Assembly (NCBI GenBank): GCA_964036045.1
Contig: OZ038382.1
Coordinates: 146,022,961 to 146,086,960 of the forward strand
Length of the DNA: 64,000 bases
Direction of reading: 5' to 3'
Source of the DNA: Eutreptiella sp. 'Long Island Sound 2002'
Lineage: Eukaryota; Euglenozoa; Euglenophyceae; Eutreptiales; Eutreptiaceae
Of the stretch, positions 1-10,665 are shown piece after piece. The notes beneath the pieces were generated by a model. That model saw only the letters and a list, made by a program, of their open reading frames with translations. It made no database searches and was not told the DNA's origin. The position numbers and the translations under genes were made by a program. The stretch's first letter is position 1, and each line of letters opens with the position of its first letter.

Positions 1-319
1 ATCGGTTACCGCAAAAAAGCGAGCCAACTGACAGTCGCCGATACATTGACAATCAGAACGGATAGCCGAAAAATTACGGAAACATTATGATAAAAAAACC
101 CTGTTGATTCCTGACATTTCAATATATAAATCTCAGCTGGCGGCGCCTCGGTATTGAATATGGCCGCTCATAGCTGGAATGGCCAAGCCTATCACACTAT
201 CACCTCAGGTTAGGTCAGGTGGGTGGGAGGGTATGATATCAGCCAATGGCGGCCTGCCGGCACATAGATACACACCCCAAATGACCCAAAGATGGCCACG
301 GGGGTCCGAACCGGCTTCA
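1..319 (-). repeat. LTR fragment of the element-B family, cut by the window edge
   Basis: This stretch matches the terminal part of the two 2.37-kb LTRs at 41634-41952 and 58801-59119 with scattered substitutions. In minus orientation it starts with TGAAGCCGG at 319, the same LTR 5' terminus. No purine tract precedes that terminus on the minus strand, so this is either a 5' LTR or a solo LTR. The rest lies outside the window. Confidence 0.8.
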
Positions 320-1333
320 CCATGGTCACCACAAGTGAACACATGAAGAATATAAAATTCAAGACACAATCACTCAAATTCATGTGTGGCCCTATGTACA
401 ATGAATCAAGGCCCCATAAGGTGCATTGTCAATTGTACACAGATGCCACAACACGCACAATCAATACTTAGCCACCGACTCGACGCCAGCTTGGAGATCC
501 AAGCTCAAGAAGTAGGCCTATGACAGGCCAAAAATGAGTGATTTTGGGCATAAAATGAATATGCCAAAATGGGCTCAAAAAAGTTTGAAATTTTGAACCA
601 AAAGATAGTAAAAGCGTAGAAGCGCAACTAGAACTTGAACATATATTGTTCGTACTCACCAAGTACGAACAAAATGAGCTCTTACTTTTTTTCCGTCGCC
701 GCTATATCTTGGAGATATAGTGGCCAACTTTGAGCACATGAAAACAAAATGCCCAAAATCCCGAAAGTATAATTGACACCAAAAAACGCCAGTGGCTCAA
801 ATGAACTTGAATCAAGATGATTCCGGGATTCAAGAGTTGTCGCTACGACGCCAAAAAGAAATTACGAGTAGACTCGACGGTGACGCGACACACTGACTCA
901 AAAATACGGCATCATGAACGACACAAAATTGCATTATTCATGCATGAAAGTGGGTCCCACCATGGAGTGTGGTGACCCACCACGACCATATCTCGACATT
1001 GCAAAGGGAAGGGAAGGCAAACCAAAATGATTACCAATGTTGACATCAACCTGGGATCAATGAATTCAACATGATCTTGAGATTCACCATCATTTTGTTA
1101 CCACAACAGAAATTCAAGTCAATCCTAATCATCAAGACATATCTCTAAACTGGCTTGCAACTCACACAAACAAATAACATACCATTGTAGAGGAGAGTCA
1201 TGCCATTCCATTGCATCTCTCATCAAGAGAAATGGATGGGAAATCTCAATTTACCGTTAGGCAGAAGTGAGCACATGAAATGCATCAGATGTGCATGCCA
1301 TGCCTAATCTAACAATGGGGGGTAAAAGAAAAA

Positions 1334-1394
1334 GGCACCGTAAGGTGCCAGCAACGATGCCCGAGGTATCCCTATACCTTAAATGCCTGGGCAT
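1334..1394. repeat. Three adjacent short inverted repeats
   Basis: Three perfect hairpins follow one another: GGCACC-gtaa-GGTGCC (1334-1349), AGGTAT-ccct-ATACCT (1364-1379) and ATGCC-tg-GGCAT (1383-1394). The function is unknown. They could be the folded end of a small element. Confidence 0.55.
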
Positions 1395-1641
1395 CATGGC
1401 GTTAGGGGATTTCCGAAAATTGTGGCACCGGTGCCCGAACTTTTCATTCCCTATTATAAACTAAGTATTGACTATTACAACCATGCAGTCAGAATTAATT
1501 CAACTCAACAGGATCAAGTTGCCGTAAAGGCCAGTTCATGGTCTCGCGATTTGGGTCGCCAGATCCCAACTGGCAGTTCGCCCGCAAATTGGCGCGACGC
1601 CGGTTCACCACCAGGCCGCTGCCAATATTCAACTTCTGTAC

Positions 1642-1670
1642 CTATGCGAATTTAAGGCAAATTCGCATAG
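1642..1670. repeat. 12-bp inverted repeat with 5-base loop
   Basis: CTATGCGAATTT at 1642-1653 is the exact reverse complement of AAATTCGCATAG at 1659-1670, separated by AAGGC. The arms are perfect. No neighbouring gene explains it. Confidence 0.6.
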
Positions 1671-1960
1671 CTATCAACAGGGCAATGGATTCCTTAAATA
1701 CTGATACAAAAGCTGCGGAAAAACACGGCGAGTTCCCTGATATCCCTACTGCAGGTTCAAGTCATAAGGGCGATGAAAGGGAAGGTTAAGGGGGGATGGG
1801 GGCTAATGATATCCCCTATCAAATCCCATAGTGTGGGCCTATAATAGCCTACGCCAAGGGATGATGGGGGTCAGCACAAAGACGAGTATGTGTCCCCACA
1901 ACCGGGGATCAGGGACCACAGGGGGGGCCTGGGGGCGCAGGGCATGACGAAAACCAAACA

Positions 1961-3388
1961 CTTATCCAGGTACTTGGTCTTGCAGCACTGCAGTAGCCGA
2001 TCGCACTTGACTCGCCCACTAGCACGGGTTTGGCCGGTCATCCGGAGGAACGGGCCAAAGTTCTCAGCAAACTCGCTGAGATCCTTGCCTGTGAACTCAG
2101 GCAAGTTCACCAGGATTGTGGAGGTGGCAGTTGCCTTAGCCTCCTGGGACCTGCGTCCCTCAGGGCGCTCCGTCTTCCTCTTCTTCTTCTTCTTCCGCCC
2201 GCTCGGGTTCTCAGGGTTGTCAGGGTCGTTGTCTTCCGAGGGCGAAGCAGAAGTCATGGACGGCGGCTCATTGTCCGAGGGGTGTGCGCCTAGGTCACTA
2301 GAGCCGTAGGGCTCCACGTCAACCATTGTCCTCAGGGCTGTCAGCCGCAACCGGTCCAGCTCGGCTCTCTTGGAATTCTCCACGTGGCTGTAGGGGGGCA
2401 CGGCCGTTCTTGGTATGAAAGGGCTTCTCGGTATCACAGCAGGGGTTGGCATCGGTCGGCTCCTCAGGCTTCCCAGGGTGTTTGTTGACCCCGCCACCAG
2501 GTGATTGGCTTGTACTTGGTAAGGTTAAACTCCCACGATGGTAGGTGACGCTTGGGGAGGAATCAGGGGCTCCAGTTTAGCCCGAATCTCTTGAGTGAGA
2601 TCACCAACAAGTTCAGAGGTGGCTCCTCGGAGAGCCTCTTTAATCTCCGACCGCGTCAGGGACCTGTTGGAGGATCTCCCAGATGCTCTACTCCTTCCAC
2701 CAAGAGACTCAGGGCCACGTAGGCCACTCAGGGAAGTGAAACCAGGTACTGGCATAGTATAGCCAGGTTCCGGTGCCGCCTAGCCAGGTATCCCAGTCAT
2801 GTGCACGCCCGCCGCGGGTCTGTGATAGACATCCTCATAGCGGCGCGGCATAGGCTCAGGCGCACCGGCGTAGGTGGAGCTGCATGCCACTGGTTCGCTG
2901 AGTGCAGTTGGCGTAGGTGGCACAGTCGCGGCTGGAGTCACACCATAGGCGGGGTAAGGCATTCCAGTAAAGCCTAGACCCTCAGCCATAGGTGGAGTGG
3001 TTGTGGGTGAGGATGTAGCTGGATGTGCGGCTGGGAGTGTAGTGGTTGTTGGAGAGGGTACTGCAGGGAGATCAGAGGCGCTCGGAGCGCTCTCCTCAGG
3101 TGTGTCCTCAAAGGGCGCCTCGTCGGGTTGTCTGTATCCATCTCCAGTGTATGCCTCTTCTGTCCACTGCTTGCCTCTCTTCTCCTTCTCTTTGCCTTCA
3201 GGTCCTCCTACAGATAGACCACTGAAAGCAACTCCCAAGCCGTCCAGAGAATCATCCCTCAGCCCACTTAAGAACATTGAAGGTACAGGCACCTCAGGTT
3301 CAGGTTCACCAGCAGGTTTGGGCGCTGGCGCTGGCTTGGCTGGTGCCACTGAGGGTGCTGTCGTCTCAGCAGTGTCCTTGGTGTCCAT
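1961..3388 (-). pseudogene. Element A gag, N-terminal part
   Basis: One minus-strand frame runs from an ATG at 3388 down to 1961 and is broken by a TAG at 2780-2782 and a TAA at 2525-2527. The product is Pro/Ala/Thr-rich at first, then basic (an RKKKKKRK run), and ends in a globular segment with the motifs FAENFGPFLRMTG and LLQCCKTKYL. That last segment is repeated, with about one difference in ten bases, on the plus strand at 16550-16669, where the same reading frame continues through the rest of gag. The structural assignment (capsid precursor of a Ty3-like element) rests on position and on the zinc knuckle found in the downstream part at 23.9 kb. The gene is dead: it has two stops and an abrupt end at 1961. 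Confidence 0.6.
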
Positions 3389-3474
3389 ATTTCTCTTCGC
3401 CCTTCTTGCTCATGACAGTCCTCGGTGCGCTGGTTGTACGGTACGGGGTTGCTGCCGACACGCAGAGGCTGTCT

Positions 3475-3488
3475 GCCTCTTGCTACCA
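3475..3488 (-). other. Possible primer binding site of element A
   Basis: The minus strand reads TGGTAGCAAGAGGC, one base longer than TGGTAGCAGAGG, which is complementary to the 3' end of eukaryotic initiator tRNA-Met and is used by element B at 56741-56753. It lies 87 bases upstream of the A gag start, as expected of a PBS. No matching LTR was recognised above it. Confidence 0.35.
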
Positions 3489-4370
3489 GAAGATTTTTAG
3501 GAGTCTTTCAGCTCTTACTGTGCCTCTCCTGCTGCTTGCTGCTGGTGTAGCATTCCTGCTGCTTGTTTTTGATGGAGAAAATGTTTTGTTGGTGAAATAC
3601 AACCAATACAGGATACCCCAAGCCAGAGATGAGCACGTAGAAGCCAAACAGGATCAAAGCATGAAGGGCTGCAGTCAGAAAAGATTCAGATGATAAAGAT
3701 ATCTACAATAGACTACAGCAATAGACAATCAATGCAACTTGGATCAAAATATTTCACATGCTTTTAGAAGAACTGATTGGAAAACTGCCCCAAGGCTCAC
3801 ACTCCATATAGTGCCATCCTGAGATGTGCAGTCTTTGTTTTGGGTCCCATAGGTGCCGAGGTGGCATAGCTTGTGGCGCTGAGGTCACTGCCATGTCACA
3901 TGGGATAATCCTACTTAGCTAGGCTGACTGGGGTTTGAACCCAGGACCTCTCAAAAAGAGTTGCCACAGCCCCCTAGCGTGCATACCACTAGGATAGCTA
4001 AGCATTCATGAGAAAACATAGAAAAACGTATAGGCTCTGGATCAATGTCAGCGCCTCAGTCAGTCCAGGAAATGGTGTAAAAGATCAATCAGTTGGGGGG
4101 TCAGGGGTCCACACAACCTCAAAAGGTTAATGCTTGGTTTTATAGGTCAAAATGTCTTGTCACCCCTTTTTTTCGATAAGCCAATAGTAAGATACAAATG
4201 TGTTATGCCTTTAGGCCTCTTTAGAACAACTAAAGCTAACCTTTTGGCAGGGAAATACACTTTTTCTTACTAGCTGCAGTCACACAGGGTGTGAACAAGC
4301 CTTGGCATGATGACACCTTATTTGTTATGTGCCCGCATAAATTTCTGCGACAAGTCGCAGAAAAAGTGAT
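3489..4370. other. Non-coding interval with a tRNA-like block
   Basis: No protein gene is supported. If 3475-3488 is a PBS, this stretch would begin with the end of A's 5' LTR, but no second copy of it was found near 61.4-62.2 kb. A tRNA-like sequence sits at 3914-4002. Confidence 0.4.
3914..4002 (-). repeat. tRNA-like sequence, probably a SINE head or tRNA pseudogene
   Basis: On the minus strand the ends pair over 8 bp (CTTAGCTA with TAGCTAAG). There is an A-box-like TAGCTATCCTAGTGG near the 5' end and a B-box-like GGTTCAAACC (plus strand 3932-3941) flanked by a GC stem resembling a T-arm. The anticodon arm does not fold cleanly, so a functional tRNA is unlikely. Internal pol III boxes with a poor cloverleaf are typical of tRNA-derived SINEs. 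Confidence 0.4.
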
Positions 4371-5633
4371 ATGGGAAGGAAGTCGAGGGATCATGATTGT
4401 TCCGCCATAAAAACAAACGAATGGTTTTGGGGTCTCGGTGAAGTGACGGTTGATCGGTGGGATTTGCCGCATGATGCATTGTGTTTCCGTGACGAGGGAG
4501 GTACACCTCGTTCTCCTGGGAAATTAGGTGCAAGAGTTATTATTTTTGATGCCTTTGGGGGTGATCAAGAAGGGTCGGGACAGACTGATTTCAAGAAATC
4601 ACATGTCGATCCCCCTCCTCAAGATCATCGGAACCGGCCGGGTCGTCGCTCGACAGCTTGGTCCAAAAGTTTTTGGGAAGCCTCAACAAAAACCAAATCT
4701 CATGCGCCCCCATGTGACACCTGCCCTCGGAGACCCGTAGGGATGAGTTGGAAAGCGTGGAACGTCCAGCGTGTTTCAGCTGCGGCTAGAGGGCTTATAC
4801 CCTTGCTGCCCGATTCCATTCTAAATTCCATTCTCCCTCGCTCAGCAGTCATGTCTCAAGAACATGATTCCATTCTTGATTCCATTCTCCCTTGCTCACC
4901 AGTCATGTCTCAGGAAAATGATTCCATGACCGAGTTAAGAGCTCAGGAACAAGAGGAATCTCTGGATCGACTGGTTGAAAGAGTATGCATTGAACAAAAT
5001 TGTGGTAATCATCTCCCTTCCTCTGATCTTCCTGAAGTGTGTGAGCCTCAAATTTCAAAGGTCTCGTTTGTGCATCCGAGAACAAAAAAGGTCTCACTTC
5101 AAGACAGGATCTCTGATTGGAGTAAAGGTGTACAGAATGCTTCTCCCAGCGAGTTGACTTCAGAGGAGTCTCAAACTCTGTCTCTCAAGGCAAATGATCG
5201 CCCTTTGCCTTTTCCAGGTATCTCAGGTAATCCAGTCACCATTTTCAGGACGAGGGATAAGTCTGTGCGTTCTGTGATTGAGGCGGATGCTGAGCATCCA
5301 CATTGCCAAGATTATAGGAATTGGATCTACAACCGGTTCAAAGATACCGTGTTCAAGGAAGGAGGTAATCATTGGTCGGAGATTGAAAAAAACAATAACA
5401 AACGGGGTCCCAATGGGATTTGTGTCTTGGAGCCGATTCCGGATGCTAAGCCGAAGGCTGACATACTCATTCGTGCAGTTGGCCTTAGGGAAGAGGCCAT
5501 GCGTGAAAAAATAAAAGAGTTTCAAGAAAAGACTGGATTGTGCCCAGCCGATCCCATTGGGTCAGCCGGGGATTTTTTGTGCCAAAGCCTGGCACAAATA
5601 AATGGCGACTTGTCATTGATTATCGGTACGTGA
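4371..5633 (+). pseudogene. Element C polyprotein, N-terminal region up to RT
   Basis: This 420-codon frame ends inside the RT domain. Residues about 375-405 resemble the RT entry region of Ty3 elements (a block around MREKIKEFQEKTG that precedes the VPKPGTNKWRLVIDYR motif). That motif is then encoded in the -1 frame starting at 5573-5579. The earlier part shows no protease DTG motif or zinc knuckle I can identify, and contains two near-identical internal segments (SILNSILPRSAVMSQE and SILDSILPCSPVMSQE). Downstream, 5540-6754 and 6764-8167 complete RT, RNase H and integrase. I read this as a degraded gag-pol start. Confidence 0.45.
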
Positions 5634-6754
5634 ACACGCAACTCCGCGGTTGCGAGTTCCCGTTGCCGGTAATCGAGGACTTGTTTGTCAAGCAGGCTGG
5701 AAACCAGCTCTGGACCCTCCTCGACCTCAAGGATGGGTTCGACCAACTGTCTCTGAGTGAGTGCAGTAGGCAATACACTGCCTTCTGTACTCCTTTTGGG
5801 GGTGACCATGGAGTCGGTGCTCTCCTGGAACAACAAAACCCCGAAGGGGAGTGGAGGCCTTGCGCCTTTTTCAGCCGCAAGCCTGAAGGCAAGGATCGGA
5901 AGGGACAAAGAGCTTGGAGCAGCCGCGAGCAAGAGACTTATGCATTAGTCTCTTCCTTGATAAAATTGAAAAGTTGGATTGGGGGACGAAAAGTCACCGT
6001 GTACACCGACCAGCGGTCCATGGAGAGTTGGTACAAAGAAGATCTTTGTACCCTCTCAGGGCCTTTGGGATTGCGTGGCCGGTGGCACGAATTTTTAAGC
6101 CTGTACCACATTGAAGTGGTGTATGAACCCCGCAAGGACAACATTGTCGCCGATGGGTTGTCCCGGTGGGCATATCCGGCGGATGACACCAATTTTCACG
6201 GCAGCGATGCCGATCAAAAGGGGGCCATGAAGCAAGAGCGTGAACTCAAGGAAAGGGAAGTAAATTTTTTGGCCCAGCGGGCTAGGGACACGCAAGTCCA
6301 GTCGGATACAGGACTTCTCAATGCCATCACTGCCGTGGGGGCTGTCTTAACTCTCCAATGGTTTGGATATGCCACGCTGCAGGCTCTAAGTGCTCATCAA
6401 GGTTGGGTACAACCTTCCCCCTCCATTCTTCAGTGTTTCCACGACAGTTCTCAGGACATTCAGGACAGACAGGACAAAGAGATAAATGAGCTTGCTGCAT
6501 CTATCGCTTCTGTAAAGGGATGTGCAGCTAATTGGTCCAGTGAGACTGTTTATGGCTATGCAGCCCATCTTCAAGCTCGGATGAGTCATTTGTCGTATTG
6601 GCCGGAGTCGAAAGGACTCATTTGTGCCGTGTCCAAGGTGAACATACCATTTCAGTCCGAAGTTCTCTATGAGGACTGGACTGAGCATTATCGGAATGAA
6701 TTTCCTGACACGGACCTTGAGTCTGATCCAGTCATCTCAAACCCGAATTATTAG
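5540..6754 (+). pseudogene. Element C truncated reverse transcriptase plus RNase H
   Basis: RT motifs are visible at the start (VPKPGTNKWRLVIDYR, then the LLDLKDGFDQLSL block with its first catalytic Asp, then TAFCTPFGG). At about 5806 the protein jumps straight to the RNase H start (DHGVGALLEQQNPEGEW). The thumb-side RT, including the YxDD catalytic motif, is missing, so this is an internal deletion of roughly 180 residues. RNase H continues with REQETYALVSSL (catalytic Glu), VYTDQRSM (Asp) and a DNIVADGLSRWAYP terminus (Asp). A TAG at 6752-6754 separates it, in frame, from the integrase. The copy cannot make an active RT. Confidence 0.85.
5573..5579 (+). other. T TTT TTG heptamer at the RT frame break
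   Basis: The zero frame reads GAT TTT TTG across the joint and the RT frame is -1 to it. TTTTTTG fits the X XXY YYZ slippery form. Ty3 elements normally place frameshifts between gag and pol, not inside RT, so a homopolymer indel is the simpler explanation. Confidence 0.3.
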
Positions 6755-6763
6755 GATTACGGT

Positions 6764-8167
6764 ATGAGGGGGGACACTGACGAAAAAAAGATTCCGTTCA
6801 AGGGAAGCATTGTGTGCCCCACAGCTCTTTTTGAAGACGTGGTGGTGGCAATACATTCTTATGGCCACCCTCGGGTGGAGAAGACTGTGGAGCTGTTTGA
6901 TAAAAAATTTTGGTGCTTTGCCTACGACTTGCCAAGAGGTAGGTGTAATCTGTCACCCGACATTGCTAAAATTCTTGGGCGATGTCATGAGTGTCAAACC
7001 ACGAAGGCAAGGCGTGGCAAGCAACCCGACACATGTGAATTTGCTCCTGTTCCGCAGTATCCTTTCACATCCCTTGCAATTGACTTTTGTAAATTGCCCG
7101 AGTGCTTGCAGAAGTCAACTGGAAAAAAGGTGGACTATCTCATGGTCATCGTCTGCCATCAAACCGGGTATTTATTCGCAATCCCTTGTCAAGAAAAGGG
7201 ATTGGACAGTAAGAATGCTGCTTCTCTGTTTTTGGATCGATGCGTCCATATGTTTGGGTTGCCAAAAAGGTTCATTTGTGACAATGCGTCCATTATCAAC
7301 TCTGAATTTTTGGAGGATTTGTTTGCCATGAGTGGAGTTGAACAACACAGATCGATGGCCTACCAACCACAGAGCAACGAACGTGCTGAACGAGCTGTCC
7401 AAAGTATTGTAAACTCACTTAGGCAGTACCTTGAGCAGCGTGGGGGTTTCAGCAACCACTCTTGGGTGGAAAGCTTGCCATTGGTCCTTTGGGCTTTGAA
7501 CGATTTGCCGGGGGCAGTCAGTGGGTATTCCCCACATCGACTTACTTTTGGGAGAGATCCTGTAGGTTGGGGGGATTGTTTGCCCGTATCCCTACAGGAT
7601 GGGGCTGAGGATGCAGGACAAGTTTTTGGTCGCATGTTGGACGACCTTGCTGAAGTGCGAAAGCGCCTTGGAGACCTCCATGCCAAGGAGTTTGCCAAAT
7701 TTTTGGCCAAACATCCGGAGCAATCGTCCAAGCCGGGGGACCGTGTATGGGTACGTAATCGTATTGTAGAACCTCCTGTGCATGGCAAGCTTGAAAGGGT
7801 TTGGCAAGACCCTTGTGAAGTGTTGAGACGCATCTCACCGGGCACCTACGGTGTAAATATCCGAGGAAGGGAAGAGATCTTCACTTCTCGGCGATTGAAG
7901 CCCTATGTCCCTTACAAGGATGACAAGAAAGTGCCTTTGCACTATCATACGGATAGGGAAGGGTTGATTGAGAGCGACGACTACGTGGTCGAGCATGTTT
8001 TGGAGGATCGTGTCGCTAGGGGGAAGCGACAGTGGCGAGTCAAATTTCGGGGGTTCCCCGAACCTGAGTGGCATTATGCAGGCTCTTTCTTGCATAATAT
8101 CAACGACACATGGGCTCGGTACAACCGTCGGAGAGGGATTGATGTGTCTTTGTCAGATTTGCGCTGA
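6764..8167 (+). CDS. Element C integrase with C-terminal chromodomain
   Basis: The 467-residue product is the integrase of a chromovirus-type Ty3 element. Residues 28-85 hold an HHCC zinc-binding module (IHSYGH, then CHEC). The DDE core follows: Asp in LAIDFCKL, Asp in FICDNAS, Glu in QSNERAERAV. A GPY/F-like module precedes the chromodomain at about 405-455 (YVVEHVLEDR through WRVKFRGFPEPEWH to the NINDTWARYN tail). Chromodomains of this class direct integration to marked chromatin. The frame is the same as that of the RNase H segment upstream and is separated from it by one TAG. Within this segment I see no break. The element as a whole is dead because RT is deleted. Confidence 0.9.
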   Translation: MRGDTDEKKIPFKGSIVCPTALFEDVVVAIHSYGHPRVEKTVELFDKKFWCFAYDLPRGRCNLSPDIAKILGRCHECQTTKARRGKQPDTCEFAPVPQYPFTSLAIDFCKLPECLQKSTGKKVDYLMVIVCHQTGYLFAIPCQEKGLDSKNAASLFLDRCVHMFGLPKRFICDNASIINSEFLEDLFAMSGVEQHRSMAYQPQSNERAERAVQSIVNSLRQYLEQRGGFSNHSWVESLPLVLWALNDLPGAVSGYSPHRLTFGRDPVGWGDCLPVSLQDGAEDAGQVFGRMLDDLAEVRKRLGDLHAKEFAKFLAKHPEQSSKPGDRVWVRNRIVEPPVHGKLERVWQDPCEVLRRISPGTYGVNIRGREEIFTSRRLKPYVPYKDDKKVPLHYHTDREGLIESDDYVVEHVLEDRVARGKRQWRVKFRGFPEPEWHYAGSFLHNINDTWARYNRRRGIDVSLSDLR

Positions 8168-9446
8168 ATTATTGTTGATTTACTATTTTTTACCAACTAT
8201 TGGCAGGTTGGCCCTCCAGCAATTCTTTTCATCGAATTTTCCCTGTTGGAGTGGAATGCCATCTCTTCACACCTTATTGAGGCAATTTTGCATTGATGGT
8301 TTGAACCCTTTGCCTTATGATCCCTCTTCCCTTATCCGTTGCCATTGATTGATGGTGGTTGTCTCTCTTACCCACTTATCTTTTCCACTTGTTTGACCTA
8401 CTTCTCCCATCTGCATTGTGATGTCCTCCTCAGCCCTCCTTTGCATCTCCCCCCTGATTTTGGGTTGCTGAATGCAACCATGCCCTTTTTTTGTATTGTT
8501 GTGGGTGTTTCAGTGCCCATTCCATGCTGTGCCCACCACTTTGGGCACTGCGGATAAATTTGAGCTTGACGCGCTGATTGCTTATGTTGTTTGAGCTCCC
8601 GCCCCTTATTTCAGGTTGCCGGACACGATGGGGGCCGCCAATTGTGCTTGGGGGGCGCCTATTCTTTCAAAAATGGATGTTTCTATTTCTAGAACACCAC
8701 GTTCTACTTTTAGAATTTTTGTGCTATTTTTAGTAACAAATTTTCTATTTTTAGAACTCCTCCCCACCGGCCCCGGTCCGCGTTTCCTCAGCGTCCGCGA
8801 CCATTTTTTTGCACCCTGATCGCATTGGTGAGGTCCATTATCCTCCAGGGCTGCCCCATTTGGAGATCCAATTCTTCCGCTTCGCTATTTTTAGTAACAA
8901 ATGATACTATTTTTAGTAAAAGTTTGATTTTATATTCCTCCGGGTTGGTGGCACCTGGGGACATTCCGAACTGATCCTCGACCATTTTATGGCATGCCTG
9001 ACGCAGCCGTGGGGTCCGCTTGCATTACATTTGCACCAGCAGCCCCTGGTAGACCCTCCTAAAAAAGTTTTTAGGGTAGGGTTTGCTAGGGTCAAAAACC
9101 GTGTTTTTGCCTTATTTTTGACATATCCTTGGTTTGGAAGATTTTGTGAGTACCTACCCTCATGGAAAACTCATTCCGGATGCAACCATGGGATCCGTTT
9201 GCTTCCTTCCTCCCAATGATATAATGATTGGTTAAAAAAACTTCGGAGAAAAAAAGTTTATTTTTCGGAAAAATGTTTTTTTCGAAAAAAATCTTTTTTC
9301 ACCCCAATTCCTCCATTTGTTGTCTTTGGTGACCTCAAGGTGCACTTCAGCATTGTACGGCTCTCATTCTGCTTGTCGATTCCCTTTCGCACCATTGGGT
9401 GGCATTGTTTCGCTGCGGCTTGGCTTGTCGCCAGGAGATTGCAGCT
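8168..9446. other. 3' non-coding region of element C
   Basis: No coding feature is supported. There are repeated T-rich stretches around TATTTTTAG(A/T)A at 8695-8760 and 8885-8920, and A/T homopolymers near 9230-9300. The region leads into purine-rich motifs at 9447. Confidence 0.5.
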
Positions 9447-9700
9447 AGGGAGGGGGGTGTCAATGGCACGTGACGGGGCTTTGCATAGGTATTTTATCGC
9501 CTAAACACCGGCATTTGAGTTATGCAGGGTTGCAGGGCTAGAGAGGGGGGTGTTTATGCAATGCGCACACCCGTGTGGATTTTGCACCCACCCACGCGCC
9601 CTGTATGCTTGTTTGTACTCGTCTCCATGGCTCTGACCCTCGTTTTCTGATTCTGGCTGTGTGAGAGCATCGGCGATGTCTGAGTCAGGGAGGGGGGTGT
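9447..9700 (+). repeat. Three copies of a polypurine-plus-TGT motif
   Basis: AGGGAGGGGGGTGT occurs at 9447-9460 and 9687-9700, and AGAGAGGGGGGTGT at 9540-9553. A purine tract followed by TGT resembles the PPT/3'-LTR joint of LTR elements. One of them could be the 3' joint of element C. Why there are three is unclear. Confidence 0.45.
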
Positions 9701-10665
9701 GAAACTTGGGGCATAGCCATGTCAGAATCCATGTTTGTTGCCCATTTCTCCTTTGCACACTCATGTTGCTTCTTGTGTGCAATTTCAGCTTTAAATTATT
9801 ATGCGATCTCAGCATTTGATTCCCATCCCAGATTTCGATCCCAGAATTAATCCTGATTGCAGATTTCAGTTCTGTCTTTGCATTTTTAATGTTGCATTGT
9901 TTTTTTCAATTCTGCGGTTGGCCAGCATTTGTTCGTACATTATTTGGCTTTCCGATTTGTCGAATGGCTGCTGCTGTGTGTGCGCGCACGCCGTCTTTGG
10001 TCGCGCCGTATTGCAGGCCAGCCAATCAAATACCCTTCCAGTTTGCTGCTAATAGTGTTAGATCTATCCTGTTGCGGATATGGATACAAATCGGAAGCTA
10101 GGGCGACTCCAGTGGAACATACCAGTTGGTCCCGCAATCTGATGCCGCACCGCAAATTGACGCAATCGTACAGAACAGGCCCTGGCGCCCGCATCGCTGA
10201 TGCACAGAAGCGCTGCTGCAAGGGTCCTAAAGGAAAATGTGTCCTGTTCCTGTTCTGAAAGCAAAATCAACATTTCAATCATCTAAATCAATGAAAATAC
10301 CCAAAAAATCACCGCTGTTATAGTTAGTGCGCTTTCCGCTGGTCGTACAAAATTGGCGCTAAGTGACGGTTTCTCCTGCTGCCAAGTAGTCTTACTATGT
10401 GTCGCAGTTTGCCCGAAGGTATGTTTTCGTCAGCCAAACAAGGAATCATGACGCACAGCACGTGACACGGTGAAATTGCAGTGTCCTCCAATTAGACGCC
10501 GCCCATGACTATTTGTTGAACGCCTTGCCTCTTGCCTGCTTTCAAGGATGGTGGTGTGTGGAGAGGCCGCTGAAGCGGTCCTGAAGCGTGGCGACAAGCT
10601 TATGAAGGTGTGATCAGAAGAACGGGAATGCTTCCACTTGCCTGTGACCACGTAATCACTTCTCT
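9701..10665. other. Non-coding interval
   Basis: No gene is supported. It probably includes the 5' end of the pogo-like element that follows, but I could not identify its terminal inverted repeat. Confidence 0.4.

Larger units (their letters stand above)
320..1960. other. Non-coding AT-rich interval
   Basis: No convincing gene is visible. The sequence is AT-rich up to about 1320, then more mixed. It contains a cluster of short hairpins (1334-1394) and one longer hairpin (1642-1670), noted separately. The 85 bases just below 1961 are GC-rich and extend the gag frame of element A with unrelated residues, which marks a sequence joint at about 1960/1961. Confidence 0.5.

Noticed and set aside
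3914-4002. A functional tRNA gene
   Set aside because: There is no sound anticodon stem-loop, and the acceptor and D-arm spacing is off.
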